DNA from: Megascapheus bottae
Taxonomy: Eukaryota > Chordata > Mammalia > Rodentia > Geomyidae
DNA: 64,000 nt
Assembly: GCA_024803745.1 (NCBI GenBank)
Contig: JANJXV010000016.1
Span: 44,641,263-44,705,262 of the forward strand
Reading direction: 5' to 3'
Shown: positions 11,666-25,600 of the stretch, one piece after another
How the letters are laid out: every line of letters starts with the position of its first letter
Numbering within the stretch: the stretch's first letter is position 1
Program-made: the position numbers and the translations under genes
The notes under the pieces: generated by a model
Seen by the model: only the letters and a program-made list of their open reading frames with translations
Databases searched by the model: none
What the model was told of the DNA's origin: nothing

Positions 11666-14164
11666 AAACCACATGCAAACTTGGATCCAGCACACGCTCG
11701 CAACATTGTGGGGATGTGTTCTTTCTCCTTTCTCCAGGTCCAGCACCTACCGTGATCTGAAGGGAAGAAGGGGTGCTTCCTGAAAGAGGGGTCCAGAAAC
11801 CGGAGAGAAGTGAGAGCGGAAGATGCCTTCGAGGCTGGATGGGTTACGTCTGAACACTTCGGTGTGAGCAGAGATTCTACCCAGCAGAAAGAGGACGTCA
11901 CCCAGAAGGACTGGAAGGCCGTGAGGAAACAAGGAGCACTCTTAGGAGGACGGACTACCATGAGCAATGCAACCACGATGGACAGCGGGGGCCGGAGGAG
12001 ACCAGGACACCCTCCCCTCGCCCCTCCTTTTGTCCGGCAAGGCCCTGTGGCTCCCTGCTGGGTCCCTGGGGGGTTCCAGCGGTCAGGGTGCGCCGAGCAC
12101 ACCCTGTGAAGAATGCTCAGAGGTTCTTCTTCATTACGCCAACTTTGCCTACCCCAGACACGACCACAGTGTTCCGGGTCATTCTGTGGCCCCGGATGTC
12201 TAAAGCATCCCAAAAGATGGTTACACTCTGAATGAATAAACCAAAGTGTGCCTCCTCAACATTTGCCTCTTAGTGTTAGAAAGCAGAGCTGCTGGGTGCA
12301 GGGAAATAGCGTCATGGCACCTCGAACAGAGCCCACCGGCCCATGCTCAGCCACCTCCTGTGTATTGTGCTAGATGCAGACCATGGGTGTGTTTGAAATG
12401 TCTGATTAGATTGACGGCCACGTTTAATTTCATCATTCTCTCCTAATTAGAATCCTTGAGATGAGCAGCACAAAGTGAGTAAAAATCGCTATCTAGCGGA
12501 ACTCAAAAGAGAGCAGGATGAGTACCACTGTCCACGGTGCTGCCACGCACGCAAAGGCTGGCACATTGTGCTCTGATCTTCATCCCTCCTGAGGACGCTG
12601 AGGGGACCGACAGCCACCTGTCAGGAAAGGGGAGGGAAAGTGTGACGTAGCCATGCTTTGCCAGGCTGCTGCTCTGCAAGCTCAAGCTGTCAACAGTCGT
12701 GGAACCCTGGGCATAAACACAAGATAAAGAGCTGCATGTTTTATGGAATTTCACATAATCCTCTTCATTCTGGAAATCATTATGTGATTCTTTAGAGACA
12801 GAATAATAAAGTATGTCATTATTTGGTACTTGCATAACACTTCGTAGTTTAGTAATTGTGTGACATTTTTTATAATGATCTGCTTCTTTGTGAAATAAAC
12901 AGCTGTTCATTTTCACCTTTGGCAAATTTTATGAAACACAATATGTTCTCATTTTGTAAAATATTTGCGATTTCTGGTCTATTTTAAATTCTTGCATTAA
13001 AATTTGCTCTTCAGAATTGTTGAGTATTAACTAGTTCTAGCTTAAGCAATCTTAGGATAATTGTGATCACAAATACAGTTTCAAGCCTTGAGATAGGAGT
13101 GCTTCAGAAGTTCCCTTCCCCTGCAGAATGGACCCAGAAAACCTGCACGTTCAAAGCCCCTGTTGTTGTCTCCGTCCCACAAACCCCATGGAAAGAAGGC
13201 TGGCCCATGCCTTCAGATCCCGGCTGCCAGGGTCTTGGTCTGTTCATGTGGGGAAGCTGAGCCATCCTAGAATCCTGGGCCTGCTTTCTCAAATGGTCTG
13301 ACCCTGCTCACGGCAGTGGGGGTCCCGGAGGCCTCTCAGCAGCGGAGGGAGGAACGCTCACAGGCCTGGACTGGCCCTGCTGTCACACAAGGCCATTCTC
13401 ACCTGGCATCTCTCCGGTCATGTTCTAAAGTACGGCCTAAAGTACCGTTCTAAATGCCAACAGAGGAAGAAAAGGGCAGACAGCGGAAGGACGCACGCCC
13501 CTGCTCCGAGGCTGGAGAGGTTTGCTCTTTGTTTAGCTGACACCTGCCACAATGTCTTTTTTCCCCAGAGAACAAAGCCATACCTAGTGCATTGAATCTG
13601 GGGAAATGTTTTTGAGCAGACAGAGATAAAGAGCAATAACTAAACAGGTTCTTCATTGCCTGAGCACGAGGCTCCATGGCAGGGGTGGGGCTGCCCTCTC
13701 CCCTCTCCACAGAAGGCAGGGGCTGGCCGCTCTGCAGGTTCATTTTCACATGGTCACTAAATCATCTTAAGGCAAAAGGGGAGAAGAGACATGAGCCACA
13801 ATGCCTGAGAAAGAAGCGGAAGAGAAAACATGATGCATTCACCGGCACAGACAAGAGCTCAGTTGCTGCTGACAATACAGTCCAAAAGGAGATAGGATCT
13901 GGAAAATCAAGCAAAACGGAGTTACAAAGAGCCACTGTGTAGGATAGCCAGGAGAGGGGCAGACAGGAGCGTGTGGGGTGCAGCATGCCACCTGTTCCTA
14001 ACAGAGGTCTGGGGTCCCCAGCCCGCCCACGGGACGGCTGGACCAGTGCACTGAACAGGCAGACAGTGCTCTGAGACAAGTAAAAAAACAATTCAGATCA
14101 ATTGCACTGTGCCCTCCCAACCAATCTCCTGCATTTCAGATGTAACAAAAGGATTCAGAGACAC
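11666..14164. other. Spacer, no recognisable feature
   Basis: Unique sequence with no repeat family I can name. It is AT-rich at 12400-13050. Several frames of 60-140 codons occur (the longest is 140 codons on the minus strand at 12503-12925), none with a domain, repeat or coding signature that I can recognise. Some of it may be old, unrecognised retroelement. Confidence 0.5.
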
Positions 14165-14955
14165 TTTCATTCAGTTCCACTCCTGGACATTTATCCAGAG
14201 GATCCAGACGAGGCCCCAGTAAAGCTCAGCCGTGTTCACGGCAACATTATTTACTACATCCAAGACAGGGGACAGGCTCAGGTGCCCCTCGGTACATGAC
14301 TGGATTGAGAAAATGAGGTACATGTACACAATGGCATTCCACCAGAAAGAATGATATTGTACCATTGGAAAGGAACTAGAAAGAATTGGGAAAAAAAGTG
14401 AACCAGACCCAAAGAAATACAGATTTCATGGTTTCCCTTGTTTGTTGTAAGTAGAAGACGCCTAACGATCTGCATGCAAACACACTGGCTGGTAAAGGAC
14501 AAACATACACTTGGACACGATAAATCACAAGCTCTAGCTATCCACACAGGGAGAGCAAAGGAGAATGTTCTTAGGAGAGGATCATGAATCTGCATAGATG
14601 AGGACGTATGATTGGACAGAACGACGTTCATGGAATGAACGCCGAGAAACGGAAACAACAGGTTTCATGTTATTCGCTGCTTTTGATTTCTGCACCTTTT
14701 ATCCTGTCAGTTTATCTGTTTGGAGGAGGTCAAGGGAAGCACAGAGATGGTGGGAAAACGTGAGGCAATGCAGCAGTGGTCCTCAGCAGACACGGGTGGA
14801 AAATGAAGGAGGCGGCTTGTTGGGGAGGGCTTGGGAGGGAAAACACTGCCGAAAACGAGGGAAGAGGACACTGCTCAAAAAGAAATGCACTCAGTGCATT
14901 GCCTGACCTGCATAACTGTAACCCCTGTGTATATCACCTTTGCAATAACAATAAA
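14165..14955 (+). mobile_element. LINE-1 3' end fragment
   Basis: The plus strand follows the distal L1 coding and 3' end in order: a CACTCCTGGACATTTATCC segment, CACGGCAACATTATTTAC, AGGTGCCCCTCGG..ATGACTGGATTGAGAAAATG, GGTACATGTACACAATGGCA, then a purine-rich 3' untranslated part (GAAGCACAGAGATGGTGGGA, about 14737-14756) and a terminal AATAACAATAAAACAAAG. Reading frames are broken throughout, so it is a dead 5'-truncated copy. The last 200 bp resemble 58170-58435. Confidence 0.78.
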
Positions 14956-15640
14956 ACAAAGTTGAAGAAGGACACAGGACGCCAGGGTCCCAGCCCGCGT
15001 TGCAGTCACTGAGCAGAGTGGCAGCGATGACAGGAAAGCCACACCTTCCCACCGTGGGCTCTGGGCGCCTTTAAGTGTGACAACAGCACAGAAGGGAGAA
15101 AGATGGCATTAAAGAGTGAAGAAAGAGATGAAATTAAATAGTGAAGAGAGAAAAGTAGACCTTCTCGTCGTGCTTCTTAAATTCTGCAGTCCCGTATCTA
15201 GTGCAAAACAACTTATCCACCACTACACTTAATGAAGAACACGGAAAGCACTTCTAAAAGTATAACTGCAGGCAAAACCGGAAGCAATCCAGTCTGCTCA
15301 ATTTTAGTGAAAATGAGTCCACAGAACATAATTGGCTACGAGCCTCCCCTGGTTAGTGTTTTCAGGTGTCTCGGCTAGCATTGCACGCACATGCGCACTG
15401 GAGCCCAGCCAGCCCCTCACTGCTGACCCAGTTTTCCATTTGTAATAATTTAAAAGAGGCATTAGGCTAATCAGTTATCATTAAGCTATAGCTGGAGGAA
15501 ACAAATTAGGAAAACCTCTGCTACCTTTTTTCCCCCAAGGATGGTGAGTGAAGAGTCCAAACACAGCTTTGACTTCATGAGAGACAACTGAGAACACAGC
15601 TGCACACCGGAAGGAGGTTGAACGTGGTGATGCCCAGAGG
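14956..15640. other. Spacer upstream of array 2
   Basis: Unique, AT-leaning sequence. Nothing beyond short frames could be supported. Positions 15600-15640 change directly into the first 40-bp unit without a visible duplication at the junction. Confidence 0.55.
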
Positions 15641-15840
15641 AGTGTACGCCAGGAGACAGCAGAGCTGCCCTCTTGAGAAGAGTGCACACCAGGAGACAGC
15701 AGAGCTGCCCTCTTGAGAAGAGTGCACACCAGGAGACAGCAGAGCTGCCCTCTTGAGAAGAGTGTACACCAGGAGAGAGCAGAGCTGCCGTCTTGAGAAG
15801 AATGCACACCAGGAGAGAGCGGAGCTGCCCTCTTGAGAAG

Positions 15841-18800
15841 AGTGCACACCAGGAGACAGCAGAGCTGCCCTCTTGAGAAGAGTGTACACCAGGAGAGAGC
15901 AGAGCTGCCCTCTTGAGAAGAGTGCACACCAGGAGACAGCAGAGCTGCCCTCTTGAGAAGAGTGTACACCAGGAGACATCAAAACTGCCCTCTTGAGAAG
16001 AGTGCACACCAGGAGACAGCAGAGCTGCCCTCTTGAGAAGAGTGCACACCAGGAGACAGCAGAGCTGCCCTCTTGAGAAGAGTGCACACCAGGAGAGAGC
16101 AGAGCTGCCCTCTAGAGAAGAGTGCACACCAGGAGACAGCAGAGCTGCCCTCTTGAGAAGAGTGTACACCAGGAGACAGCAGAGCTGCCCTCTTGAGAAG
16201 AGTGCACACCAGGAGACAGCAGAGCTGCCCTCTTGAGAAGAGTGCACACCAGGAGAGAGCAGAGCTGCCCTCTAGAGAAGAGTGCACACCAGGAGACAGC
16301 AGAGCTGCCCTCTTGAGAAGAGTGCACACCAGGAGACAACAGAGCTGCCCTCTTGAGAAGAGTGCACACCAGGAGACAGCAGAGCTGCCCTCTTGAGAAG
16401 AGTGTACACCAGGAGACAGCAGAGCTGCCCTCTTGAGAAGAGTGCACACCAGGAGACAGCAGAGCTGCCCTCTAGAGAAGAGTGCACACCAGGAGAGTGC
16501 AGAGCTGCCCTCTTGAGAAGAGTGTACACCAGGAGACAGCAGAGCTGCCCTCTTGAGAAGAGTGTACACCAGGAGACAGCAGAGCTGCCCTCTTGAGAAG
16601 AGTGCACACCAGGAGACAGCAGAGCTGCCCTCTAGAGAAGAGTGCACACCAGGAGAGTGCAGAGCTGCCCTCTTGAGAAGAGTGCACACCAGGAGAGAGC
16701 AGAGCTGCCCTCTTGAGAAGAGTGCACACCAGGAGAGAGCAGAGCTGCCCTCGTGAGAAGAGTGCACACCAGGAGACAGCAGAGCTGCCCTCTTGAGAAG
16801 AGTGCACACCAGGAGACAGCAGAGCTGCCCTCTTGAGAAGAGTGCACACCAGGAGAGAGCAGAGCTGCCCTCTTGAGAAGAGTGCACACCAGGAGACAGC
16901 AGAGCTGCCCTCTTGAGAAGAGTGTACACCAGGAGACAGCAGAGCTGCCCTCTACAGAAGAGTGCACACCAGGAGAGTGCAGAGCTGCCCTCTTGAGAAG
17001 AGTGCACACCAGGAGAGAGCAGAGCTGCCCTCTTGAGAAGAGTGCACACCAGGAGACAGCAGAGCTGCCCTCTTGAGAAGAGTGCACACCAGGAGACAAC
17101 AGAGCTGCCCTCTTGAGAAGAGTGTACACCAGGAGACAGCAGAGCTGCCCTCTTGAGAAGAGTGCACACCAGGAGACAGCAGAGCTGCCCTCTTGAGAAG
17201 AGTGCACACCAGGAGAGAGCAGAGCTGCCCTCTTGAGAAGAGTGCTCACCAGGAGACAGCAGAGCTGCCCTCTTGAGAAGAGTGTATACCAGGAGACAGC
17301 AGAGCTGCCCTCTTGAGAAGAGTGCACACCAGGAGACAGCAGAGCTGCCCTCTTGAGAAGAGCGCACACCAGGAGACAGCAGAGCTGCCCTCTTGAGAAG
17401 AGTGCACACCAGGAGACAGCAGAGCTGCCCTCTTCAGAAGAGTGCACACCAGGAGACAGCAGAGCTGCCCTCTTGAGAAGAGTGCACACCAGGAGACAGC
17501 AGAGCTGCCCTCTTGAGAAGAGTGCACACCAGGAGAGAGCAGAGCTGCCCTCTTGAGAAGAGCGCACACCAGGAGACAGCAGAGCTGCCCTCTTGAGAAG
17601 AGTGCACACCAGGAGAGAGCGGAGCTGCCCTCTTGAGAAGAGTGTACACCAGGAGTCAGCAGAGCTGCCCTCTTGAGAAGAGCGCACACCAGGAGACAGC
17701 AGAGCTGCCCTCTTGAGAAGAGTGCACACCAGGAGAGAGCAGAGCTGCCCTCTTGAGAAGAGCGCACACCAGGAGACAGCAGAGCTGCCCTCTTGAGAAG
17801 AGCGCACACCAGGAGACAGCAGAGCTGCCCTCTTGAGAAGAGTGTACACCAGGAGACAGCAGAGCTGCCCTCTTGAGAAGAATGCACACCAGGAGAGAGC
17901 AGAGCTGCCCTCGTGAGAAGAGTGCACACCAGGAGACAGCAGAGCTGCCCTCTTGAGAAGAGTGCACACCAGGAGAGAGCAGAGCTGCCCTCGTGAGAAG
18001 AGTGCACACCAGGAGAGAGCAGAGCTGCCCTCTTGAGAAGAGTGCACACCAGGAGAGAGCAGACCTGCCCTCGTGAGAAGAGTGCACACCAGGAGACAGC
18101 AGAGCTACCCTCTTGAGAAGAGTGCACACCAGGAGACAGCAGAGCTGCCCTCTTGAGAAGAGTGCACAGCAGGAGACAGCAGAGCTGCCCTCTTGAGAAG
18201 AGTGTACACCAGGAGTGAGCAGAGCTGCCCTCTTGAGAAGAGTGCACACCAGGAGAGAGCAGAGCTGCCCTCTTGAGAAGAGTGCATACCAGGAGAGAGC
18301 AGAGCTGCCCTCTTGAGAAGAGTGCACACCAGGAGAGAGCAGAGCTGCCCTCTTGAGAAGAGTGCACACCAGGAGAGAGCAGAGCTGCCCTCTTGAGAAG
18401 AGTGCACACCAGGAGTGAGCAGAGCTGCCCTCTTGAGAAGAGCGCACACCAGGAGACAGCAGAGCTGCCCTCTTGAGAAGAGTGTACACCAGGAGACAGC
18501 AGAGCTGCCCTCTTGAGAAGAGCGCACACCAGGAGACAGCAGAGCTGCCCTCTTGAGAAGAGTGCACACCAGGAGTGAGCAGAGCTGCCCTCTTGAGAAG
18601 AGTGCACACCAGGAGAGAGCAGAGCTGCCCTCTTGAGAAGAGTGCACACCAGGAGACAGCAGAGCTGCCCTCTTGAGAAGAGTGTACACCAGGAGTCAGC
18701 AGAGCTGCCCTCTTGAGAAGAGTGCACACCAGGAGAGAGCAGAGCTGCCCTCTTGAGAAGAGTGCACACCAGGAGAGAGCAGAGCTGCCCTCTTGAGAAG

Positions 18801-19320
18801 AGTGCACACCAGGAGACAGCAGAGCTGCCCTCTTGAGAAGAGCGCACACCAGGAGACAGCAGAGCTGCCCTCTTGAGAAGAGTGCACACCAGGAGAGAGC
18901 AGAGCTGCCCTCTTGAGAAGAGTGTACACCAGGAGTCAGCAGAGCTGCCCTCTTGAGAAGAGTGCACACCAGGAGACAGCAGAGCTGCCCTCTTGAGAAG
19001 AGTGCACACCAGGAGACAGCGGAGCTGCCCTCTTGAGAAGAGTGCACACCAGGAGAGAGCGGAGCTGCCCTCTTGAGAAGAGTGCACACCAGGAGAGAGC
19101 GGAGCTGCCCTCTTGAGAAGAGCGCACACCAGGAGACAGCAGAGCTGCCCTCTTGAGAAGAGTGTACACCAGGAGACAGCAGAGCTGCCCTCTTGAGAAG
19201 AGTGCACACCAGGAGAGAGCAGAGCTGCCCTCTTGAGAAGAGTGCACACCAGGAGAGAGCGGAGCTGCCCTCTTGAGAAGAGCGCACACCAGGAGACAGC
19301 AGAGCTGCCCTCTTGAGAAG
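15841..19320. repeat. Array 2 higher-order duplication, copy A
   Basis: This block of about 87 units is repeated at 19401-22640. The rare unit with GAGACATCAAAACTG lies at 15961 here and at 19521 in copy B (offset 3560 = 89 units). The rare AGTGCACAGC unit at 18161 recurs at 21721, and AGTGCATACC at 18281 recurs at 21841, with the same offset. Beyond about 18300 the offset falls to 3480, 3280 and 3320, always by whole 40-bp units. Confidence 0.88.
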
Positions 19321-19400
19321 AGTGCACACCAGGAGAGAGCAGAGCTGCCCTCTAGAGAAGAGTGCACACCAGGAGACAGCAGAGCTGCCCTCTTGAGAAG

Positions 19401-22400
19401 AGTGCACACCAGGAGACAGCAGAGCTGCCCTCTTGAGAAGAGTGTACACCAGGAGAGAGCAGAGCTGCCCTCTTGAGAAGAGTGCACACCAGGAGACAGC
19501 AGAGCTGCCCTCTTGAGAAGAGTGTACACCAGGAGACATCAAAACTGCCCTCTTGAGAAGAGTGCACACCAGGAGACAGCAGAGCTGCCCTCTTGAGAAG
19601 AGTGCACACCAGGAGACAGCAGAGCTGCCCTCTTGAGAAGAGTGCACACCAGGAGAGAGCAGAGCTGCCCTCTACAGAAGAGTGCACACCAGGAGACAGC
19701 AGAGCTGCCCTCTTGAGAAGAGTGTACACCAGGAGACAGCAGAGCTGCCCTCTTGAGAAGAGTGCACACCAGGAGACAGCAGAGCTGCCCTCTTGAGAAG
19801 AGTGCACACCAGGAGAGAGCAGAGCTGCCCTCTAGAGAAGAGTGCACACCAGGAGACAGCAGAGCTGCCCTCTTGAGAAGAGTGCACACCAGGAGACAAC
19901 AGAGCTGCCCTCTTGAGAAGAGTGCACACCAGGAGACAGCAGAGCTGCCCTCTTGAGAAGAGTGTACACCAGGAGACAGCAGAGCTGCCCTCTTGAGAAG
20001 AGTGCACACCAGGAGACAGCAGAGCTGCCCTCTAGAGAAGAGTGCACACCAGGAGAGTGCAGAGCTGCCCTCTTGAGAAGAGTGTACACCAGGAGACAGC
20101 AGAGCTGCCCTCTTGAGAAGAGTGTACACCAGGAGACAGCAGAGCTGCCCTCTTGAGAAGAGTGCACACCAGGAGACAGCAGAGCTGCCCTCTAGAGAAG
20201 AGTGCACACCAGGAGAGTGCAGAGCTGCCCTCTTGAGAAGAGTGCACACCAGGAGAGAGCAGAGCTGCCCTCTTGAGAAGAGTGCACACCAGGAGAGAGC
20301 AGAGCTGCCCTCGTGAGAAGAGTGCACACCAGGAGACAGCAGAGCTGCCCTCTTGAGAAGAGTGCACACCAGGAGACAGCAGAGCTGCCCTCTTGAGAAG
20401 AGTGCACACCAGGAGAGAGCAGAGCTGCCCTCTTGAGAAGAGTGCACACCAGGAGACAGCAGAGCTGCCCTCTTGAGAAGAGTGTACACCAGGAGACAGC
20501 AGAGCTGCCCTCTACAGAAGAGTGCACACCAGGAGAGTGCAGAGCTGCCCTCTTGAGAAGAGTGCACACCAGGAGAGAGCAGAGCTGCCCTCTTGAGAAG
20601 AGTGCACACCAGGAGACAGCAGAGCTGCCCTCTTGAGAAGAGTGCACACCAGGAGACAACAGAGCTGCCCTCTTGAGAAGAGTGTACACCAGGAGACAGC
20701 AGAGCTGCCCTCTTGAGAAGAGTGCACACCAGGAGACAGCAGAGCTGCCCTCTTGAGAAGAGTGCACACCAGGAGAGAGCAGAGCTGCCCTCTTGAGAAG
20801 AGTGCACACCAGGAGACAGCAGAGCTGCCCTCTTGAGAAGAGTGTATACCAGGAGACAGCAGAGCTGCCCTCTTGAGAAGAGTGCACACCAGGAGACAGC
20901 AGAGCTGCCCTCTTGAGAAGAGCGCACACCAGGAGACAGCAGAGCTGCCCTCTTGAGAAGAGTGCACACCAGGAGACAGCAGAGCTGCCCTCTTCAGAAG
21001 AGTGCACACCAGGAGACAGCAGAGCTGCCCTCTTGAGAAGAGTGCACACCAGGAGACAGCAGAGCTGCCCTCTTGAGAAGAGTGCACACCAGGAGAGAGC
21101 AGAGCTGCCCTCTTGAGAAGAGCGCACACCAGGAGACAGCAGAGCTGCCCTCTTGAGAAGAGTGCACACCAGGAGAGAGCGGAGCTGCCCTCTTGAGAAG
21201 AGTGTACACCAGGAGTCAGCAGAGCTGCCCTCTTGAGAAGAGCGCACACCAGGAGACAGCAGAGCTGCCCTCTTGAGAAGAGTGCACACCAGGAGAGAGC
21301 AGAGCTGCCCTCTTGAGAAGAGCGCACACCAGGAGACAGCAGAGCTGCCCTCTTGAGAAGAGCGCACACCAGGAGACAGCAGAGCTGCCCTCTTGAGAAG
21401 AGTGTACACCAGGAGACAGCAGAGCTGCCCTCTTGAGAAGAATGCACACCAGGAGAGAGCAGAGCTGCCCTCGTGAGAAGAGTGCACACCAGGAGACAGC
21501 AGAGCTGCCCTCTTGAGAAGAGTGCACACCAGGAGAGAGCAGAGCTGCCCTCGTGAGAAGAGTGCACACCAGGAGAGAGCAGAGCTGCCCTCTTGAGAAG
21601 AGTGCACACCAGGAGAGAGCAGACCTGCCCTCGTGAGAAGAGTGCACACCAGGAGACAGCAGAGCTGCCCTCTTGAGAAGAGTGCACACCAGGAGACAGC
21701 AGAGCTGCCCTCTTGAGAAGAGTGCACAGCAGGAGACAGCAGAGCTGCCCTCTTGAGAAGAGTGTACACCAGGAGTGAGCAGAGCTGCCCTCTTGAGAAG
21801 AGTGCACACCAGGAGAGAGCAGAGCTGCCCTCTTGAGAAGAGTGCATACCAGGAGAGAGCAGAGCTGCCCTCTTGAGAAGAGTGTACACCAGGAGTGAGC
21901 AGAGCTGCCCTCTTGAGAAGAGCGCACACCAGGAGACAGCAGAGCTGCCCTCTTGAGAAGAGTGTACACCAGGAGACAGCAGAGCTGCCCTCTTGAGAAG
22001 AGCGCACACCAGGAGACAGCAGAGCTGCCCTCTTGAGAAGAGTGCACACCAGGAGTGAGCAGAGCTGCCCTCTTGAGAAGAGTGCACACCAGGAGACAGC
22101 AGAGCTGCCCTCTTGAGAAGAGCGCACACCAGGAGACAGCAGAGCTGCCCTCTTGAGAAGAGTGCACACCAGGAGAGAGCAGAGCTGCCCTCTTGAGAAG
22201 AGTGTACACCAGGAGTCAGCAGAGCTGCCCTCTTGAGAAGAGTGCACACCAGGAGACAGCAGAGCTGCCCTCTTGAGAAGAGTGTACACCAGGAGACAGC
22301 AGAGCTGCCCTCTTGAGAAGAGTGCACACCAGGAGACAGCGGAGCTGCCCTCTTGAGAAGAGTGCACACCAGGAGAGAGCGGAGCTGCCCTCTTGAGAAG

Positions 22401-22640
22401 AGTGCACACCAGGAGAGAGCGGAGCTGCCCTCTTGAGAAGAGCGCACACCAGGAGACAGCAGAGCTGCCCTCTTGAGAAGAGTGTACACCAGGAGACAGC
22501 AGAGCTGCCCTCTTGAGAAGAGTGCACACCAGGAGAGAGCAGAGCTGCCCTCTTGAGAAGAGTGCACACCAGGAGAGAGCGGAGCTGCCCTCTTGAGAAG
22601 AGCGCACACCAGGAGACAGCAGAGCTGCCCTCTTGAGAAG
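19401..22640. repeat. Array 2 higher-order duplication, copy B
   Basis: Second copy of the block at 15841-19320. For the first 2.4 kb the two copies are nearly identical, including the order of CTAGAG, CTACAG, CGTGAG and GAGAGTGC variants. Further on they differ by gain or loss of whole units. The duplication is therefore recent relative to the variant units it carries. Confidence 0.88.
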
Positions 22641-25600
22641 AGTGCACACCAGGAGAGAGCAGAGCTGCCCTCTTGAGAAGAGTGCACACCAGGAGAGAGC
22701 GGAGCTGCCCTCTTGAGAAGAGTGCACACCAGGAGACAGCAGAGCTGCCCTCTTGAGAAGAATGCACACCAGGAGACAGCAGAGCTGCCCTCTTGAGAAG
22801 AGTGCACACCAGGAGACAGCAGAGCTGCCCTCTTGAGAAGAATGCACACCAGGAGACAGCAGAGCTGCCCTCTTGAGAAGAGTGCACACCAGGAGACAGC
22901 AGAGCTGCCCTCTTGAGAAGAGCGCACACCAGGAGACAGCAGAGCTGCCCTCTTGAGAAGAGTGCACGCCAGGAGACAGCAGAGCTGCCCTCTTGAGAAG
23001 AGTGCACGCCAGGAGACAGCAGAGCTGCCCTCTTGAGAAGAGTGCACACCAGGAGACAGCAGAGCTGCCCTCTTGAGAAGAGTGTACACCAGGAGACAGC
23101 AGAGCTGCCCTCTTGAGAAGAGTGCACACCAGGAGACAGCAGAGCTGCCCTCTTGAGAAGAGTGCACACCAGGAGACAGCAGAGCTGCCCTCTTGAGAAG
23201 AGTGCACACCAGGAGACAGCAGAGCTGCCCTCTTGAGAAGAGTGCACACCAGGAGACAGCAGAGCTGCCCTCTTGAGAAGAGTGCACACCAGGAGACAGC
23301 AGAGCTGCCCTCTTGAGAAGAATGCACACCAGGAGACAGCAGAGCTGCCCTCTTGAGAAGAGTGCACACCAGGAGAGAGCAGAGCTGCCCTCTTGAGAAG
23401 AGTGCACACCAGGAGAGAGCAGAGCTGCCCTCTTGAGAAGAGTGTACACCAGGAGACAGCAGAGCTGCCCTCTTGAGAAGAGTGTACACCAGGAGACAGC
23501 AGAGCTGCCCTCTTGAGAAGAGAGCACGCCAGGAGACAGCAGAGCTGCCCTCTTGAGAAGAGTGCACGCCAGGAGACAGCAGAGCTGCCCTCTTGAGAAG
23601 AGTGCACACCAGGAGACAGCAGAGCTGCCCTCTTGAGAAGAGTGCACACCAGGAGACAGCAGAGCTGCCCTCTTGAGAAGAGTGCACACCAGGAGACAGC
23701 AGAGCTGCCCTCTTGAGAAGAGTGCACACCAGGAGACAGCAGAGCTGCCCTCTTGAGAAGAGTGCACACCAGGAGACAGCAGAGCTGCCCTCTTGAGAAG
23801 AGTGTACACCAGGAGACAGCAGAGCTGCCCTCTTGAGAAGAGTGCACACCAGGAGACAGCAGAGCTGCCCTCTTGAGAAGAGTGCACACCAGGAGAGAGC
23901 GGAGCTGCCCTCTTGAGAAGAGTGCACACCAGGAGACAGCAGAGCTGCCCTCTTGAGAAGAGTGCACACCAGGAGACAGCAGAGCTGCCCTCTTGAGAAG
24001 AGTGCACACCAGGAGAGAGCAGAGCTGCCCTCTTGAGAAGAGTGCACACCAGGAGAGAGCGGAGCTGCCCTCTTGAGAAGAGTGCACACCAGGAGAGAGC
24101 AGAGCTGCCCTCTTGAGAAGAGTGTACACCAGGAGTCAGCAGAGCTGCCCTCTTGAGAAGAGTGCACACCAGGAGACAGCAGAGCTGCCCTCTTGAGAAG
24201 AGTGTACACCAGGAGACAGCAGAGCTGCCCTCTTGAGAAGAGTGCACACCAGGAGACAGCAGAGCTGCCCTCTTGAGAAGAGTGCACACCAGGAGAGAGC
24301 GGAGCTGCCCTCTTGAGAAGAGTGCACACCAGGAGAGAGCAGAGCTGCCCTCTTGAGAAGAGTGTACACCAGGAGTCAGCAGAGCTGCCCTCTTGAGAAG
24401 AGTGCACACCAGGAGACAGCAGAGCTGCCCTCTTGAGAAGAGTGCACACCAGGAGACAGCAGAGCTGCCCTCTTGAGAAGAGTGCACACCAGGAGACAGC
24501 AGAGCTGCCCTCTTGAGAAGAGTGCACACCAGGAGAGAGCGGAGCTGCCCTCTTGAGAAGAGTGCACACCAGGAGAGAGCAGAGCTGCCCTCTTGAGAAG
24601 AGTGCACACCAGGAGACAGCAGAGCTGCCCTCTTGAGAAGAGTGCACACCAGGAGAGAGCGGAGCTGCCCTCTTGAGAAGAGTGCACACCAGGAGAGAGC
24701 GGAGCTGCCCTCTTGAGAAGAGTGCACACCAGGAGAGAGCAGAGCTGCCCTCTTGAGAAGAGTGCACACCAGGAGACAGCAGAGCTGCCCTCTTGAGAAG
24801 AGTGTACACCAGGAGACAGCAGAGCTGCCCTCTTGAGAAGAGTGTAGACCAGGAGAGAGCAGAGCTGCCCTCTTGAGAAGAGTGCACACCAGGAGAGAGC
24901 AGAGCTGCCCTCTTGAGAAGAGTGCACACCAGGAGAGAGCGGAGCTGCCCTCTTGAGAAGAGTGCACACCAGGAGAGAGCAGAGCTGCCCTCTTGAGAAG
25001 AGTGCACACCAGGAGACAGCAGAGCTGCCCTCTTGAGAAGAGTGCACACCAGGAGAGAGCAGAGCTGCCCTGTTGAGAAGAGTGTACACCAGGAGACAGC
25101 AGAGCTGCCCTCTTGAGAAGAGTGTACACCAGGAGAGAGCAGAGCTGCCCTCTTGAGAAGAGTGTACACCAGGAGAGAGCAGAGCTGCCCTCTTGAGAAG
25201 AGTGTACACCAGGAGACAGCAGAGCTGCCCTCTTGAGAAGAGTGTACACCAGGAGAGAGCAGAGCTGCCCTCTTGAGAAGAGTGCACACCAGGAGAGAGC
25301 AGAGCTGCCCTCTTGAGAAGAGTGCACACCAGGAGACAGCAGAGCTGCCCTCTTGAGAAGAGTGTACACCAGGAGACAGCAGAGCTGCCCTCTTGAGAAG
25401 AGTGTACACCAGGAGACAGCAGAGCTGCCCTCTTGAGAAGAGTGTACACCAGGAGAGAGCAGAGCTGCCGTCTTGAGAAGAATGCACACCAGGAGAGAGC
25501 GGAGCTGCCCTCTTGAGAAGAGTGCACACCAGGAGAGAGCGGAGCTGCCCTCTTGAGAAGAGTGTACACCAGGAGAGAGCAGAGCTGCCCTCTTGAGAAG

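Noticed and set aside
11326..12213. 295-codon minus-strand frame as a gene
   Set aside because: Half of it is the CA-rich tract, giving Cys/Val/His runs; the rest shows no domain.
16033..21116. Many 67-codon plus-strand frames in array 2
   Set aside because: They start at TTG, recur every few units, and only exist where a CTTGAG stop is altered in a variant unit.
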